Below the pieces are notes generated by a model. That model saw nothing but the letters and a program-made list of their open reading frames with translations, searched no databases and was not told the origin of the DNA. A stretch of 34,780 nucleotides of DNA from Chloroflexota bacterium (lineage in GTDB: Bacteria; Chloroflexota; Limnocylindria; Limnocylindrales; CSP1-4), in contig JAICUI010000003.1 in assembly GCA_025935925.1 (NCBI GenBank), positions 77,018 through 111,797 on the forward strand. The letters are read 5' to 3'. The stretch's first letter is position 1. Each line of letters begins with the position of its first letter. Shown here in pieces: positions 1-8,276 of this stretch. The position numbers were made by a program, and so were the translations under genes.

Positions 1-544
1 CGAGGACGACGGCGCCGACGACGACGAGGCCGCGTTCGGCGACGCATCGCTCATCGTCGAGGGCGGGACGCTGCCGACGTTGCGCGTCTTTCCGCACGGC
101 ATCAGCCGCAAGCGGCTGGAGCAGGCGATCCGCGACGCCGGGCTGCCGGTGGTGATCGCGCGCGAGCCCGACGAGGCCGACGTCGCGATGACGCTCCGCT
201 CGGAGTACCGCCAGAAGCCGCCGGCGCTGCGCGAGGCCGAGGACCGTGGGATCCCGATCTATGTCCTGAAGGCCAACACGATCGCCCAGATGCAGGCGTC
301 GCTCGCGTCGGTGTTCGCGCTGGAGGTGGACCCGCGGGACGCGGCGCTCGCGGAGACGGAGCAGGCGATCGGGCTCGTGCTCAAGCAGCAGGAGCCGGTG
401 GAGCTCGCGCCGCAGAACGCGTACATCCGCCGGCTGCAGCACCAGATGGCCGAGCGCGCCAACCTCGTGTCACGCTCCCGCGGCCGCGAGCCGTACCGGC
501 GGGTCCGCCTGTACCCGGACGCCGCGCGGCCGGCCTGGCGCTGA
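1..544 (+). CDS. R3H-domain AAA-type nucleic-acid-binding protein, C-terminal part (5' truncated)
   Basis: The frame is open from base 2 to a TGA at 542-544, so the start lies upstream of the window. The visible part opens with an acidic Asp/Glu-rich linker. It continues with a segment (LRVFPHGISRKRLEQAIRD, then EADVAMTL, then GIPIYVLKANTIAQMQ) that I recognise from the region after the ATPase domain of Ycf45/SpoIIIAA-like proteins. It ends in an R3H single-stranded nucleic-acid-binding motif (RRLQHQMAERANLVSRSRG, followed by PYRRVRLYP). The Walker motifs would be upstream and cannot be checked. The cellular role of this family is poorly known. Family assignment is fairly firm; function is not. 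Confidence 0.8.
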   Translation, partial: EDDGADDDEAAFGDASLIVEGGTLPTLRVFPHGISRKRLEQAIRDAGLPVVIAREPDEADVAMTLRSEYRQKPPALREAEDRGIPIYVLKANTIAQMQASLASVFALEVDPRDAALAETEQAIGLVLKQQEPVELAPQNAYIRRLQHQMAERANLVSRSRGREPYRRVRLYPDAARPAWR

Positions 545-583
545 TCGCCGACGCGGCCTGATGTCCCCCGAACGCCGCGCGCG

Positions 584-620
584 GGAACCTTCCCGACCCG
601 CCGGCTGGTAGACAGGTTCC
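584..620. repeat. Inverted repeat upstream of the VOC gene
   Basis: GGAACCT (584-590) and AGGTTCC (614-620) are perfect 7-bp arms separated by 23 nt. The repeat lies between the R3H gene and the VOC gene. A -10-like TAGACA (609-614) touches the right arm, so the repeat could be an operator. GGAACC also resembles ECF-type -35 elements, but no matching -10 spacing is convincing. Confidence 0.3.
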
Positions 621-656
621 TGGGGTCGCCGAGCCCAGGCGCCGTGGAGGAGACGC

Positions 657-1016
657 ATGAGCCTTCGGGTGAGCGAGGTGGTGATCGACTGCGCCGACCA
701 CGGGGCGGTCGTCGACTTCTGGGCGGCGGCGTTCGGCTACGAGCGACGCGAGGTCAACGAGCAGTACGTCGCGCTCGTCCCGCCGGCGCGGGAGCCCGGC
801 CGGCCGCCGATCCTGTTCCAGAAGGTCCCCGAGCCGAAGGTCGTCAAGAACCGGGTGCACCTCGACCTGCGCGGCGACTCGATGGCGGCCGAGGTCGGCC
901 GCCTGCGCGACCTCGGGGCGACGGTCATCGCGCAACGCTCGCTGGGCACGATCTCGTGGACGGTGATGGCTGATCCCGACGGCAACGAGTTCTGCGTCTC
1001 CGGCGACACCGACTGA
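657..1016 (+). CDS. VOC-superfamily (glyoxalase-like) protein
   Basis: A 119-aa single-module protein with the vicinal-oxygen-chelate pattern. It opens with the beta strand LRVSEVVIDCADHGAVVDFW, has a mid segment VHLDLRGDSMAAEVGRLRDLGA and ends with the typical MADPDGNEFCV. It matches the 'glyoxalase-like domain' family of Actinobacteria and Chloroflexota, whose substrates are unknown. The metal-ligand positions are too divergent to assign by eye. The ATG at 657 is supported by GGAGG at 646-650 with 6-nt spacing. The gene stands alone and converges on the nucleoside hydrolase. A dioxygenase, a resistance protein or an enzyme with no metal are all possible. Confidence 0.75.
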   Translation: MSLRVSEVVIDCADHGAVVDFWAAAFGYERREVNEQYVALVPPAREPGRPPILFQKVPEPKVVKNRVHLDLRGDSMAAEVGRLRDLGATVIAQRSLGTISWTVMADPDGNEFCVSGDTD

Positions 1017-1027
1017 CCGTCGGTCAG
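1013..1027. repeat. Palindrome containing both convergent stop codons
   Basis: CTGACCG-T-CGGTCAG is a 15-bp palindrome with a 1-nt centre. It includes the TGA of the VOC gene (1014-1016) and, on the other strand, the TGA of the nucleoside hydrolase (1026-1024). There is no U-tract, so a classical terminator is not supported. Confidence 0.45.
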
Positions 1028-2541
1028 CCCTTCACCTCGAAGGTTCCCGCGTCGGTGAAGCGCACCTTCGGCCAGCTGCCCCACTGGCACGCGATGCCGT
1101 AGGTGCCGGCCTCGAGCGTCACGACCGACGTCGCGGAGCCCTTGCCATCGGCGCTCGGGGCCGTCTCGATCGGGATGATCCAGTCGGGCAGCGCGAGCTT
1201 CGGGTCGTCGAAGTGCGCGGACGCCACCCATGCCAGCGCCTCCGCCCAGGTGTGCGAGCCCGTGACCCGGGCGAGGGCGAGCGCCGCCGGGTCCGGGGCG
1301 CGGTTGTCGAACGTCAGCACCACGTCGCCGGCGGTGCTCGGGAACACGCTTGGCTCGCAGCTGGTCCCGTCCCACGTCGCCGTCAGCGAGCCCGTGATCG
1401 CCGACTCGCCGGGTCGAGCCGGCCCGCGGCGCAGCCCGGCGAGGAACGCCGTCATGAAGGCGTCCCGGTCCGCCGTCGTCGCGGCGTGGACGGGCCGGCC
1501 GTCCGGGTCACGGACCGTTCGCCCGGCGCTCCGGCCGTGCGTCTCGATCCGGACGGTGGCGTCCTCCCAGCTCGCGATCGAGGCGTCGGTCAGCAGGACG
1601 GTGGCAAGCGTGTCCCAGAAGGAGCTGCCCTGGGCCAGGTACGGGTTGCGCAGGTACAGCTCGTGGGCGATGTCCGCGCCGGCCGCCGCCGTGTCCTTCC
1701 CGAGCGTCTCCGCGATGTCGTGCGGGACGGGGACGGCGTTCGTGGCGTCGAGGCCCACCATCGTCACCGGGATGTCGGTCGCCATGACCGCCGCGAGGGC
1801 ATCCGGGTCGGCGCCGAAGTTCCACTCCACCTTGTCCGCCGGCGATGTCGTCTCGATGTCGATGTTGCCGGGCGCGTCGAGCGTGCCGCCCATCGCGTGG
1901 ATCCCGGCGACGTTCGTGGCGAACGCCGGGTCGGCGGCGACCGCGTCCGCGAGGTTGGTCCACGGCCCGAGCGCGACGACCGTCAGCGGCGTGGCTTCCG
2001 CCTTCGTCGCGGCCGCCAGCCGGGCCAGGAGCGCCGGGGCCTGCTCACCGGTCCGATCGGCTTCGCCGTCGACCGCCGGCAGCTGGACGCCGTAGAACGC
2101 GTCGGCGCCGTCGCGCCACTCGCTCGGGAACCAGCGGCCGGACGCGCCGGGGTTCTCGCGCCCGCAAGCGACGGGGATGTCGCCGCGGCCGAACGCCGCC
2201 ACGAGGCGCCGGGCGTTCCGGAGGCCCGCCGGGCAGCGCACCTCGCCGGTGCCGTCGACGGCGATGCCGCGGACGTCCACGCCGGGATCCCGGAGCAGCA
2301 CCATGATCGCGAGGATGTCGTCGGTGGCGAGATCGGTGTCGACGACGACCGGCCGCGGCCCGTGCGCGACCTGGCTCGACGGCGCGCCCGACGCCGTCCC
2401 GGACGGCGACGCCTCGGATCCGGCGGCGGAAGGCGAGACGGCGGGCGTGGTCGAGCCGCACGCGCCGGCCGCGAGCGTGACGGCGAGGAGCAGCGCGGCC
2501 GGACGCGCGCGGAACCAGGGATCGCGAGGGGGGAACGTCAT
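1024..2541 (-). CDS. Lipoprotein nucleoside hydrolase with a C-terminal extension
   Basis: A 505-aa exported inosine/uridine-preferring nucleoside hydrolase homologue, predicted to cleave the N-glycosidic bond of ribonucleosides outside the membrane. The N-terminus has a hydrophobic stretch ending in a lipobox-like LAAGAC (Cys28), then a Ser/Ala/Pro-rich linker. The Ca-binding signature VVVDTDLATDD (Asp68, Asp70, Asp74, Asp75) and the late VEWNFGADPDAL motif are intact. About 120 residues follow the hydrolase fold and include an apparently beta-rich segment (DVVLTFDNRAPDPAALAL) and a last stretch around GTYGIACQWG. This tail resembles cupredoxin or Ig-type folds only loosely. The ATG at 2541 is chosen because the signal sequence starts there; the frame is open 19 codons further upstream. 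No strong Shine-Dalgarno is seen. Confidence 0.82.
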   Translation of the reverse strand: MTFPPRDPWFRARPAALLLAVTLAAGACGSTTPAVSPSAAGSEASPSGTASGAPSSQVAHGPRPVVVDTDLATDDILAIMVLLRDPGVDVRGIAVDGTGEVRCPAGLRNARRLVAAFGRGDIPVACGRENPGASGRWFPSEWRDGADAFYGVQLPAVDGEADRTGEQAPALLARLAAATKAEATPLTVVALGPWTNLADAVAADPAFATNVAGIHAMGGTLDAPGNIDIETTSPADKVEWNFGADPDALAAVMATDIPVTMVGLDATNAVPVPHDIAETLGKDTAAAGADIAHELYLRNPYLAQGSSFWDTLATVLLTDASIASWEDATVRIETHGRSAGRTVRDPDGRPVHAATTADRDAFMTAFLAGLRRGPARPGESAITGSLTATWDGTSCEPSVFPSTAGDVVLTFDNRAPDPAALALARVTGSHTWAEALAWVASAHFDDPKLALPDWIIPIETAPSADGKGSATSVVTLEAGTYGIACQWGSWPKVRFTDAGTFEVKG

Positions 2542-2594
2542 GCCGTCATCGTGCCATCGATCGGGCGATCGCCCGGACGGCCGGCCGTTTCTCG

Positions 2595-3681
2595 TCACGC
2601 CCCCCGGATCCAGAGGCTCGCGGCGGATGGCCGGAGGGTTGGGGTCACGGTCGCCTCGACGTCCCGGGCGAGAGAATCGATGTCCACCTCCTGCTGGAGC
2701 CGGTCGCCATAGGGAGCGAGGCTGCGCTCGGCTTCGACTCGCGGCCGGTCGAACCGACGGTCCACGACCGCCTGCACTCGCCGCCGGACCGGCTGGAAGG
2801 CGGCGGCCGCGCGCCGAGCACCGCGGCGGTCGCGATGCCCCAGCCCAGCGTGCGGCTGACGAGCCGGTCGATGTCGTACAGGCGGTAGCGCAGCACGGCG
2901 ATCACGATCGCGACGGGGACAGCGGGGTACGCGACCAGCACGACCAGGTTGGCCACCACCGGGCGTGTCCACGCCCAGGATGAACACGACGAACGCCTAG
3001 ACGAGCGTGGCGACCGGCCACGACGACGAACGCCCACACGAGCCACCGGTACTGGAGACGCTCGACGCCCGTGGAGACCCGGAACCGCGCGAGCAGGTAC
3101 ACCTGGGCCACGACGGACAGCGCGAACACGGCCGGGAACAGCAGGTCCGTGACGTCGCCCTCGCTCGGCACCCAGCCCGCCGGGTTCGGGACCGTGACGG
3201 TGCCGGCGTATCCGCTCACGTTGATGCTGAGCGTCCGGCCGAACGTGTTGACGATCGCGATCGGGATGAACGCGGCGACGAGCATCGACGCGACGACGCC
3301 CCACCGGCCCCGCGGCATCGTCCCGTTGGGGAACAGGAGCCCGATCCCCAGGAACGCCGCGAACACCAGGTTCCAGCCCACGCCGTTCGCCCAGGCCGTG
3401 AACGCGCCCACGGTGTCCGCGTCTCCGGCGCGCAGGTCGTCGAGCGTCGCCGACACCCGCACGGACCCCAGCGCGAGGCCCGTCGCGGCCACCACCAGCA
3501 TCCAGGCGATCGGCTGGCGCGGACGCCGGACGACGAGCACGAACCCGGTGAGGAGGTACGACGACACGAGCAGCACGGCCGCCGGATCCATCAGCGAGGC
3601 GAGGAGGATGAGCGACGGGATCGCGAACGCGATCGCGATCACCGCGCGGACACGGAGCCACGGGTCGGCACGGCGCGTCAC
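2595..3681 (-). pseudogene. Decayed membrane sensor-like protein (paralogue of the gene at 8277-9503)
   Basis: Homology to the intact protein at 8277-9503 runs through three reading frames. The N-terminal membrane part reads in one frame from a GTG at 3681 to about 3015. An extra base near 3013 moves it to a second frame, where a TAG (2999-2997) interrupts. Another extra base near 2960 gives the third frame, which carries the family motif VLRYRLYDIDRLVSRTLGW. Near 2830-2810 a frame change coincides with loss of roughly 30 residues (a membrane hairpin in the paralogue). The C-terminus then reads FQPVRRRVQAVVDRRFDR and ends LWIRGA at 2595. The GTG overlaps the stop of the upstream FAD enzyme as GTGA, so it was once translationally coupled. 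Several independent lesions favour true decay, though metagenome assembly errors could explain some. Confidence 0.8.
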
Positions 3682-5105
3682 GCGCGCAGCCGCCGTGCTG
3701 CCGCCCGGGCGGCGTGGTAGCCCGACATCCCGTGGACGCCGCCACCCGGCGGGGTGGACGACGACCCGAGGAACAGCGCCGGATCCGGCGTGGTGTACGG
3801 GTTCCAGCGGACGACGGGCCGGAACAGGAGCTGCCGCAGGTCGCCGACGCCGCCGTTGATGTCGCCGCCGACGTAGTTCGCGTCGTACGCCTCCATGCCG
3901 GCCGCGTCCTTCGTGGCGCGCGCGAGGACCAGGTCCCGGAAGCCCGGGGCGAACGTCTCCACCCGGGATTCGATCAGGTCGGCGAGGTCGTCGGTGGACC
4001 CGGACGGGACGTGGCAGTACGCCCATGCGACGTGCTTGCCTTCCGGCGCCCGGCTCGGGTCGAACCGCGTGGGCTGGACGAGGAGCACGAACGGCCGGTC
4101 GTGGACCCGGCCCTTCGACGGCGCCGCCTCGCTCGCGACCATGTCCTTCAGTGGCCCGCCGAGGTGCACCGTGCCGGCCGTCGCCGTGGCGGGGTCGAGC
4201 CACGGGATCGGCCCCGACAGCGCCCAGTCCACCTTGTACACGCCGGGCCCGTACCGGAACCCTTCGAGCGCGCGCCGGTATCCCGATGGTAGCCGGGCCC
4301 CGGCGACCTCCAGCACCTGGCGCGGGGTGAGGTCGAGCACCACGGCGCGGGCGGCCGGCAGGTCGCCGAGCGACCGGACGCGATGCCCGGTCACGATCTC
4401 GACGCCGTGCGACCGCGCCTCGGCCTCGAGCGCCCTCGCGATCGCGCCGCTCCCACCGCGCGCGAGCGGCCAGCCCACGGCGTGCGCGAGCAGCCCGGTC
4501 ACGAGCCCGTAGCCCGCGCTGGCGGGCTGCGTGAGGCGGAGCATCGAATGCGCGGCGAAGCCGCCGAACAGCGCGCGAGCCGCCTCGCCGCGGAAGGCGA
4601 GCCGCGCGAGCGCCGTCGCGGACAGCAGGGCGGGCAGACCGAAGCGTGCCATGAGCAGCGGGTGCCGCGGTGGCCGGATCAGCGGGCCGAGGACGGATGG
4701 CGCCAGGCGGTCCCATTCCCGGGCGAGGGGCCCGACCAGCGTGCGCCAGCGGGCGGCGTCCCTCCCGAGCGCCTCGTCGAGCGCTGGGTCGCCGAGCGCG
4801 CGGGGGAGGACGATCGACCGACCCCGCGCCAGCGCGTGCGCCACGGGCGCGTCCGGGTGCACCCACTCGAGCCCGTGGCGCGCCAGGTCCAGCGAGCGCA
4901 GGAACGGCGAGCCGACGCTCAGCGGGTGGACGGACGAGCACGGGTCGTGGACGAACCCGGGCAGGGTCAGCTCCGCCGACCGCGCGCCGCCGCCGACCTC
5001 GTCGGCCGCCTCGTAGAGGCGGACCGAGCGTCCCGCGCGGCCCAGCTCGATCGCCGCGGCGAGACCATTCGGCCCGCCGCCCACGACGATCGCGTCGAGG
5101 GTCAC
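3678..5105 (-). CDS. NAD(P)/FAD-dependent oxidoreductase, phytoene-desaturase type
   Basis: A 475-aa flavoprotein of the phytoene dehydrogenase/amine oxidase superfamily. The N-terminal dinucleotide-binding motif VVGGGPNGLAAAIELGRAG (GxGxxG) is followed by the glycine-rich EVGGGARSAELTLPGF. The C-terminus carries the family's FAD-contact segment GGGVHGMSGYHAARAAA. The substrate is unknown. No carotenoid genes (crtB, crtE) lie nearby, so desaturation of carotenoids is not supported by context. The GTG start at 5105 overlaps the upstream stop as GTGA (5105-5102), which indicates translational coupling to the gene before it. Its own stop overlaps the start of the decayed sensor gene. Length fits the family. 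Confidence 0.85.
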   Translation of the reverse strand: MTLDAIVVGGGPNGLAAAIELGRAGRSVRLYEAADEVGGGARSAELTLPGFVHDPCSSVHPLSVGSPFLRSLDLARHGLEWVHPDAPVAHALARGRSIVLPRALGDPALDEALGRDAARWRTLVGPLAREWDRLAPSVLGPLIRPPRHPLLMARFGLPALLSATALARLAFRGEAARALFGGFAAHSMLRLTQPASAGYGLVTGLLAHAVGWPLARGGSGAIARALEAEARSHGVEIVTGHRVRSLGDLPAARAVVLDLTPRQVLEVAGARLPSGYRRALEGFRYGPGVYKVDWALSGPIPWLDPATATAGTVHLGGPLKDMVASEAAPSKGRVHDRPFVLLVQPTRFDPSRAPEGKHVAWAYCHVPSGSTDDLADLIESRVETFAPGFRDLVLARATKDAAGMEAYDANYVGGDINGGVGDLRQLLFRPVVRWNPYTTPDPALFLGSSSTPPGGGVHGMSGYHAARAAARRLRA

Positions 5106-5857
5106 TCCGGGGCACGACCGCCGGCGCGACGGCGTCGCGCCCAGCGCACCGGCGCCGTCACGGTGCTCACGGTGGTGGAGATCACGGGGCTGTAGCGCAC
5201 ATTCCGGACGTACTTCCACTGGCGTCGCCTGTCGACGCACAGCCTGCGGGTCTCGACGGCCGGCGACGCGACCCCGAGCGAGGCCGCGAGGTTCGCGAGC
5301 GTCGCTTCCCAGAAGCGGTCGTTCTCGCGGTTGAACCCGACGAGATAGCCGAGCTCGATCAGGGGGTCGCTCGTGCGCTCCAGCGCCTGCGCCTGGACCA
5401 CGGTGACGTCGCCGTCGCGGAACGCCGAGAACGTGATCCACGCCGACAGCGCGTGGCCCTCGGGCGTCATGAACGTGAACGACTCCCGGTCGGCGTAGAT
5501 CACGAGGACGCCCGTCGACATCTTGACCGGGGCCGAGCCGACGGTCGGCAGGTCGAGCAGCGCGACCTCGCCGGGCTGGATGCCGGACAGCGGCGCGTAG
5601 AACCGGGCGGTCTTCGGCCAGAAGGTCGGGAAGCGCTCCTTCCAGTACGCGACGACGGTCTCGGGATCCGTGTCGACGCCCTCGAGCCGCACCGCGAACG
5701 TCTTCTGCCACAGCTGGCCGAAGCCCTGGACCGGGCCGGCGACGCGCCGGCCGGTGACCGTGTCGACCGAGCGCGTGGTCGCCGTGGTCGTGAGCTTGTC
5801 GACGGGGCGGGCCCACCCGTCCGTGGTCGGCTTCCGGTCGGGCTGCGTGGCGGTCAT
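5102..5857 (-). CDS. Conserved hypothetical protein, possibly SRPBCC/DUF1990-like
   Basis: A 251-aa protein without signal peptide or membrane segment. After a Thr-rich N-terminus, the core around residues 40-190 looks like a START/SRPBCC-type ligand-binding fold. Its tokens include VVAYWKERFPTFWPKTARFY, EVALLDLPTVGSAPVKMSTG and GHALSAWITFSAFRDGDVTV, and the last resembles the 'PGHPxxGEExF' part of DUF1990 proteins. This resemblance is weak. The tail is strongly basic (RWARRRRAGGR). The ATG at 5857 has a perfect AGGAGG at 5869-5864. The gene follows the second STAS gene by 22 bp and is translationally coupled to the FAD oxidoreductase, so it may bind or carry that enzyme's substrate; this is inference from position. 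Confidence 0.6.
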   Translation of the reverse strand: MTATQPDRKPTTDGWARPVDKLTTTATTRSVDTVTGRRVAGPVQGFGQLWQKTFAVRLEGVDTDPETVVAYWKERFPTFWPKTARFYAPLSGIQPGEVALLDLPTVGSAPVKMSTGVLVIYADRESFTFMTPEGHALSAWITFSAFRDGDVTVVQAQALERTSDPLIELGYLVGFNRENDRFWEATLANLAASLGVASPAVETRRLCVDRRRQWKYVRNVRYSPVISTTVSTVTAPVRWARRRRAGGRAPE

Positions 5858-5879
5858 GAGATGCCTCCTGTCCTGGGGG

Positions 5880-6221
5880 TCAGGCGGAGGCGGCCGCGAG
5901 CGCGGCGCCTTCGTCGTCGTGGATGCCGATGGCCTCGTCCAGCCGGGTGAGGGCGAGGATCTCGCGGTAGTGCTCCGAGAGCCCGATCGCCAGCAGGCGC
6001 TGGCCCGCACGCTGCGCGCGGACGAGGAGCGTCACGAGCAGACCGATGCCGCCGCTGTTCATGTACTCGAGGTCGCCGAAGTCGAGCACGACGGATCGCA
6101 CGCTCGCCGGGATCGCGGCGTATGCGTCCATCAGCGGCGCCTCGCTCGCGCCCGTGATGTCGCCGTGGATGCGCAGGATGGTGGCCGAGCCGGCCGGGGC
6201 GACGTCGACGGTGGTGGTCAT
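5880..6221 (-). CDS. STAS-domain anti-sigma factor antagonist (second of tandem pair)
   Basis: A 113-aa single STAS domain of the RsbV/SpoIIAA kind, which binds an RsbW-type kinase when unphosphorylated. The phospho-acceptor loop reads EYMNSGGIGLLV. The Ser is kept (Ser56), but the usual preceding Asp is Asn. The helix after it (GLSEHYREILALTRLD) is nearly identical to that of the neighbouring STAS protein, so the pair is a tandem duplication. The ATG at 6221 overlaps the upstream stop as ATGA, and GAGGAGG lies just upstream within the preceding gene. The likely partner is the RsbW-like domain fused to the phosphatase upstream. Confidence 0.88.
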   Translation of the reverse strand: MTTTVDVAPAGSATILRIHGDITGASEAPLMDAYAAIPASVRSVVLDFGDLEYMNSGGIGLLVTLLVRAQRAGQRLLAIGLSEHYREILALTRLDEAIGIHDDEGAALAAASA

Positions 6222-6580
6222 GGCGCGGCCTCCTCGAGGGAGACGGCCGCGGCCGGCGTCTCCACGATGGTCAGGTAGTCGGACAGGCGCGTGATCCGGA
6301 AGATCTCGCGGTAGTGCTCCGACAGGCCCACGGCGAGGACCTCGCGCCGGTCGCGGCGCGCCTCCGCGAGCAGCCGGACGATGAGCGCGATCCCGGTCGA
6401 GTTGATGTAGCCCACGTCGTCGAAGTCGAGGCGCAGGCTGGTGGCACCGTCCCGCGTCGCGCTGGCGTACGCCTCGGCGAGGGCGGCGTCGGCGAACACG
6501 TCGATGTCGCCGTGCAGACAGAGGGTCGTCTCCGACGGCCCGGAGGGCTCGACGTCGATCCGGACCCGGGTGTCGTCCAT
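6218..6580 (-). CDS. STAS-domain anti-sigma factor antagonist (first of tandem pair)
   Basis: A 120-aa STAS domain protein. The acceptor loop reads GYINSTGIALIV with Ser61 as the predicted phosphorylation site. The segment GLSEHYREIFRITRLSDYL is shared with the next gene. Two starts are possible. ATG 6595 overlaps the upstream stop (ATGA). ATG 6580 is preceded by AAGGAG (6592-6587) at suitable spacing and is preferred; the longer form would add MKELA. Together with the phosphatase/ATPase fusion upstream, this gives the parts of a partner-switching module. A free sigma factor target is not in this operon. Confidence 0.87.
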   Translation of the reverse strand: MDDTRVRIDVEPSGPSETTLCLHGDIDVFADAALAEAYASATRDGATSLRLDFDDVGYINSTGIALIVRLLAEARRDRREVLAVGLSEHYREIFRITRLSDYLTIVETPAAAVSLEEAAP

Positions 6581-6591
6581 GGCGAGCTCCT

Positions 6592-8241
6592 TCATCGCCC
6601 GTCCCGGGCGAGGGTGAGCGTGACCGTCTGGAGGCCATCGGCGGTCGACACGTCCATCGCGTCGACCATGTGCCGGATGAGGAACAGCCCCCAGCCGCGT
6701 GGCTTCTGGCGACCGTCGAGCTTGGCCGCGAGGTCCGGCGCCTCGGCGTCCGGCACCGGCCCTGACAGGGCGCGGTCCGTCACCTGGACGCGGATCGCCT
6801 GGTCGTCGGCGTCCACGCGGACGTCCACGGGCACGTCGGCGCGGCCTTGCGATCCGTACTCGATGGCGTTCATCACGGTCTCGGCGACCGCGGTCTTGAG
6901 CCGCTCGAGCCGCGGCCCCTCCAGACCGAGCGGCGCGACGGCCGCCGCGACGCGGGTCATCGCCTCGCGCTCGTTGCCGATCGCGCCCTCGATGCTGAAC
7001 ACGAGGAGCGGCTCGCCGGCGGTCGCGGGCGTCGCGTCGTGGGTGAGGGCGACCTCCGGGCGGTCGCCGGTCCACCCGGCAACCGCGACCCCGGCCGCCC
7101 GCCGGAGGGAGACGAGCGTGATGTCGTCCTCCTGCTCCCACCCGCCGCCCGTGAACGCATGGAGCCCGTCGAGGAGCCGGTCGAGGAGGTCGCTGTCCGC
7201 GTCGTCGGCCGCCATGGCCTCGCGCAGTCGGGGGAAGCCGTACATCTCGCGCTGCGGGTCGTGCGCCTCGACGAGGCCGTCGGAGTACAGGAGCATCGCG
7301 TCGCCGTGGCCGACCTCGCCTTCGGTCTCCTCGTAGGTCACGTCCGGCAGGAGGCCCAGGGGCAGCCCGGTCGCGCGCAGCTCGCGCACTCCGTGGTCGG
7401 TCCGCAGGTAGGGCAGGTTGTGGCCCGCGTTGGCGAACACGAACCGGCCCGACGCGGGCTCCAGGACGCCGTACAGGCAGGTCACGAACATCCGCGCGGG
7501 CATCTCCGGCACGAGCAGCTCGTTGGCGCGCGCGAGGACCTTGCCGGGCTCCACGAGCCGCGGCGCCTCGGCCCGCAGGATCGAGTGCGTGCGGGCCATC
7601 ACGAGCGCGGCGGGGACACCCTTGTCGGTCACGTCGCCCACGACGACCCCGATCCGTCCGTCGCCGAGGTCGATGAAGTCATAGAAGTCGCCGCCGACCA
7701 CCCGGGCCGGCCCGTAGTAGGCGGCGACCTGCCACTCCGCGAGCTTCGGCAGCTCGCGCGGCAGGAACTGCTGCTGGATCAGCTGCGCGACCTTGAGCTC
7801 CTGCTCGTAGCGCTCGCGCTCGGCCGCCTCGGCGGCCTGCTCGCGAACGAGCTGCGCGACGCGGATCGCGGGCGCGGCCTGCGCGGCGAGCGTCGCGAGG
7901 AGCCGGCGGTCGTCGGTCGAGTACTCCTGCTCCGACAGCCGGGGCCCGAGGTTGAGCGTCCCGATCAGCTCGCCCTGCGTCACGAGCGGGACGACGAGCG
8001 CGACGCCGGCGTCCCGCAGCTGCTGCAGCGCCGCGGACGCGAGCTCGAGCCGCGTGACGTCGACCGGCCCGGGCGCGGCCTGGAGGTAGGCGAACAGCGG
8101 GTCGGACTCCGGGATCTCCACCGCGATCCCCGGCTGCTCGATCGCGACCGAGGGCGCCGCCGCGGTGGCGTCGTCGAGCCCGGCGGGCGCCGCGGCAGCG
8201 CGGCCGAAGAGTCGCCGGACGGGACGAGTGAGTGCGGTCAT
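6592..8241 (-). CDS. GAF-SpoIIE phosphatase fused to an RsbW-like ATPase domain
   Basis: A 549-aa cytosolic regulator. Residues about 45-135 form a GAF domain. A coiled segment follows (RERYEQELKVAQLIQQQFLP, the usual linker). Residues 165-382 are a SpoIIE-type PP2C phosphatase with GGDFYDF, GDVTDKG, LLYSDGLVEA and EDDITLVSL, so the metal-binding Asp residues are present. Residues 400-549 are a HATPase_c_2 domain with the N box (ETVMNAIEYG) and G box (PRGWGLFLI). The G1 box is unusual: VTDRALSGP keeps the Asp but lacks the DxGxG glycines. Phosphatase and anti-sigma-kinase-like activity on the STAS proteins downstream is expected. Start 8241 has GAGGA upstream; ATGs at 8250 and 8274 are in-frame alternatives, the last only 2 bp after the previous stop. 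Confidence 0.85.
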   Translation of the reverse strand: MTALTRPVRRLFGRAAAAPAGLDDATAAAPSVAIEQPGIAVEIPESDPLFAYLQAAPGPVDVTRLELASAALQQLRDAGVALVVPLVTQGELIGTLNLGPRLSEQEYSTDDRRLLATLAAQAAPAIRVAQLVREQAAEAAERERYEQELKVAQLIQQQFLPRELPKLAEWQVAAYYGPARVVGGDFYDFIDLGDGRIGVVVGDVTDKGVPAALVMARTHSILRAEAPRLVEPGKVLARANELLVPEMPARMFVTCLYGVLEPASGRFVFANAGHNLPYLRTDHGVRELRATGLPLGLLPDVTYEETEGEVGHGDAMLLYSDGLVEAHDPQREMYGFPRLREAMAADDADSDLLDRLLDGLHAFTGGGWEQEDDITLVSLRRAAGVAVAGWTGDRPEVALTHDATPATAGEPLLVFSIEGAIGNEREAMTRVAAAVAPLGLEGPRLERLKTAVAETVMNAIEYGSQGRADVPVDVRVDADDQAIRVQVTDRALSGPVPDAEAPDLAAKLDGRQKPRGWGLFLIRHMVDAMDVSTADGLQTVTLTLARDGR

Positions 8242-8276
8242 CGGCGTCATCCTCGCGGTCGGGCGTCCGGACATCG

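Noticed and set aside
1213-2712. Long open frame on the plus strand opposite the nucleoside hydrolase
   Set aside because: Arg/Gly/Pro-rich product with no motif; it mirrors a clear gene and arises from high GC.
3678-5105. Carotenoid biosynthesis locus
   Set aside because: Only the superfamily-level FAD enzyme is present; no phytoene synthase or prenyltransferase lies nearby.
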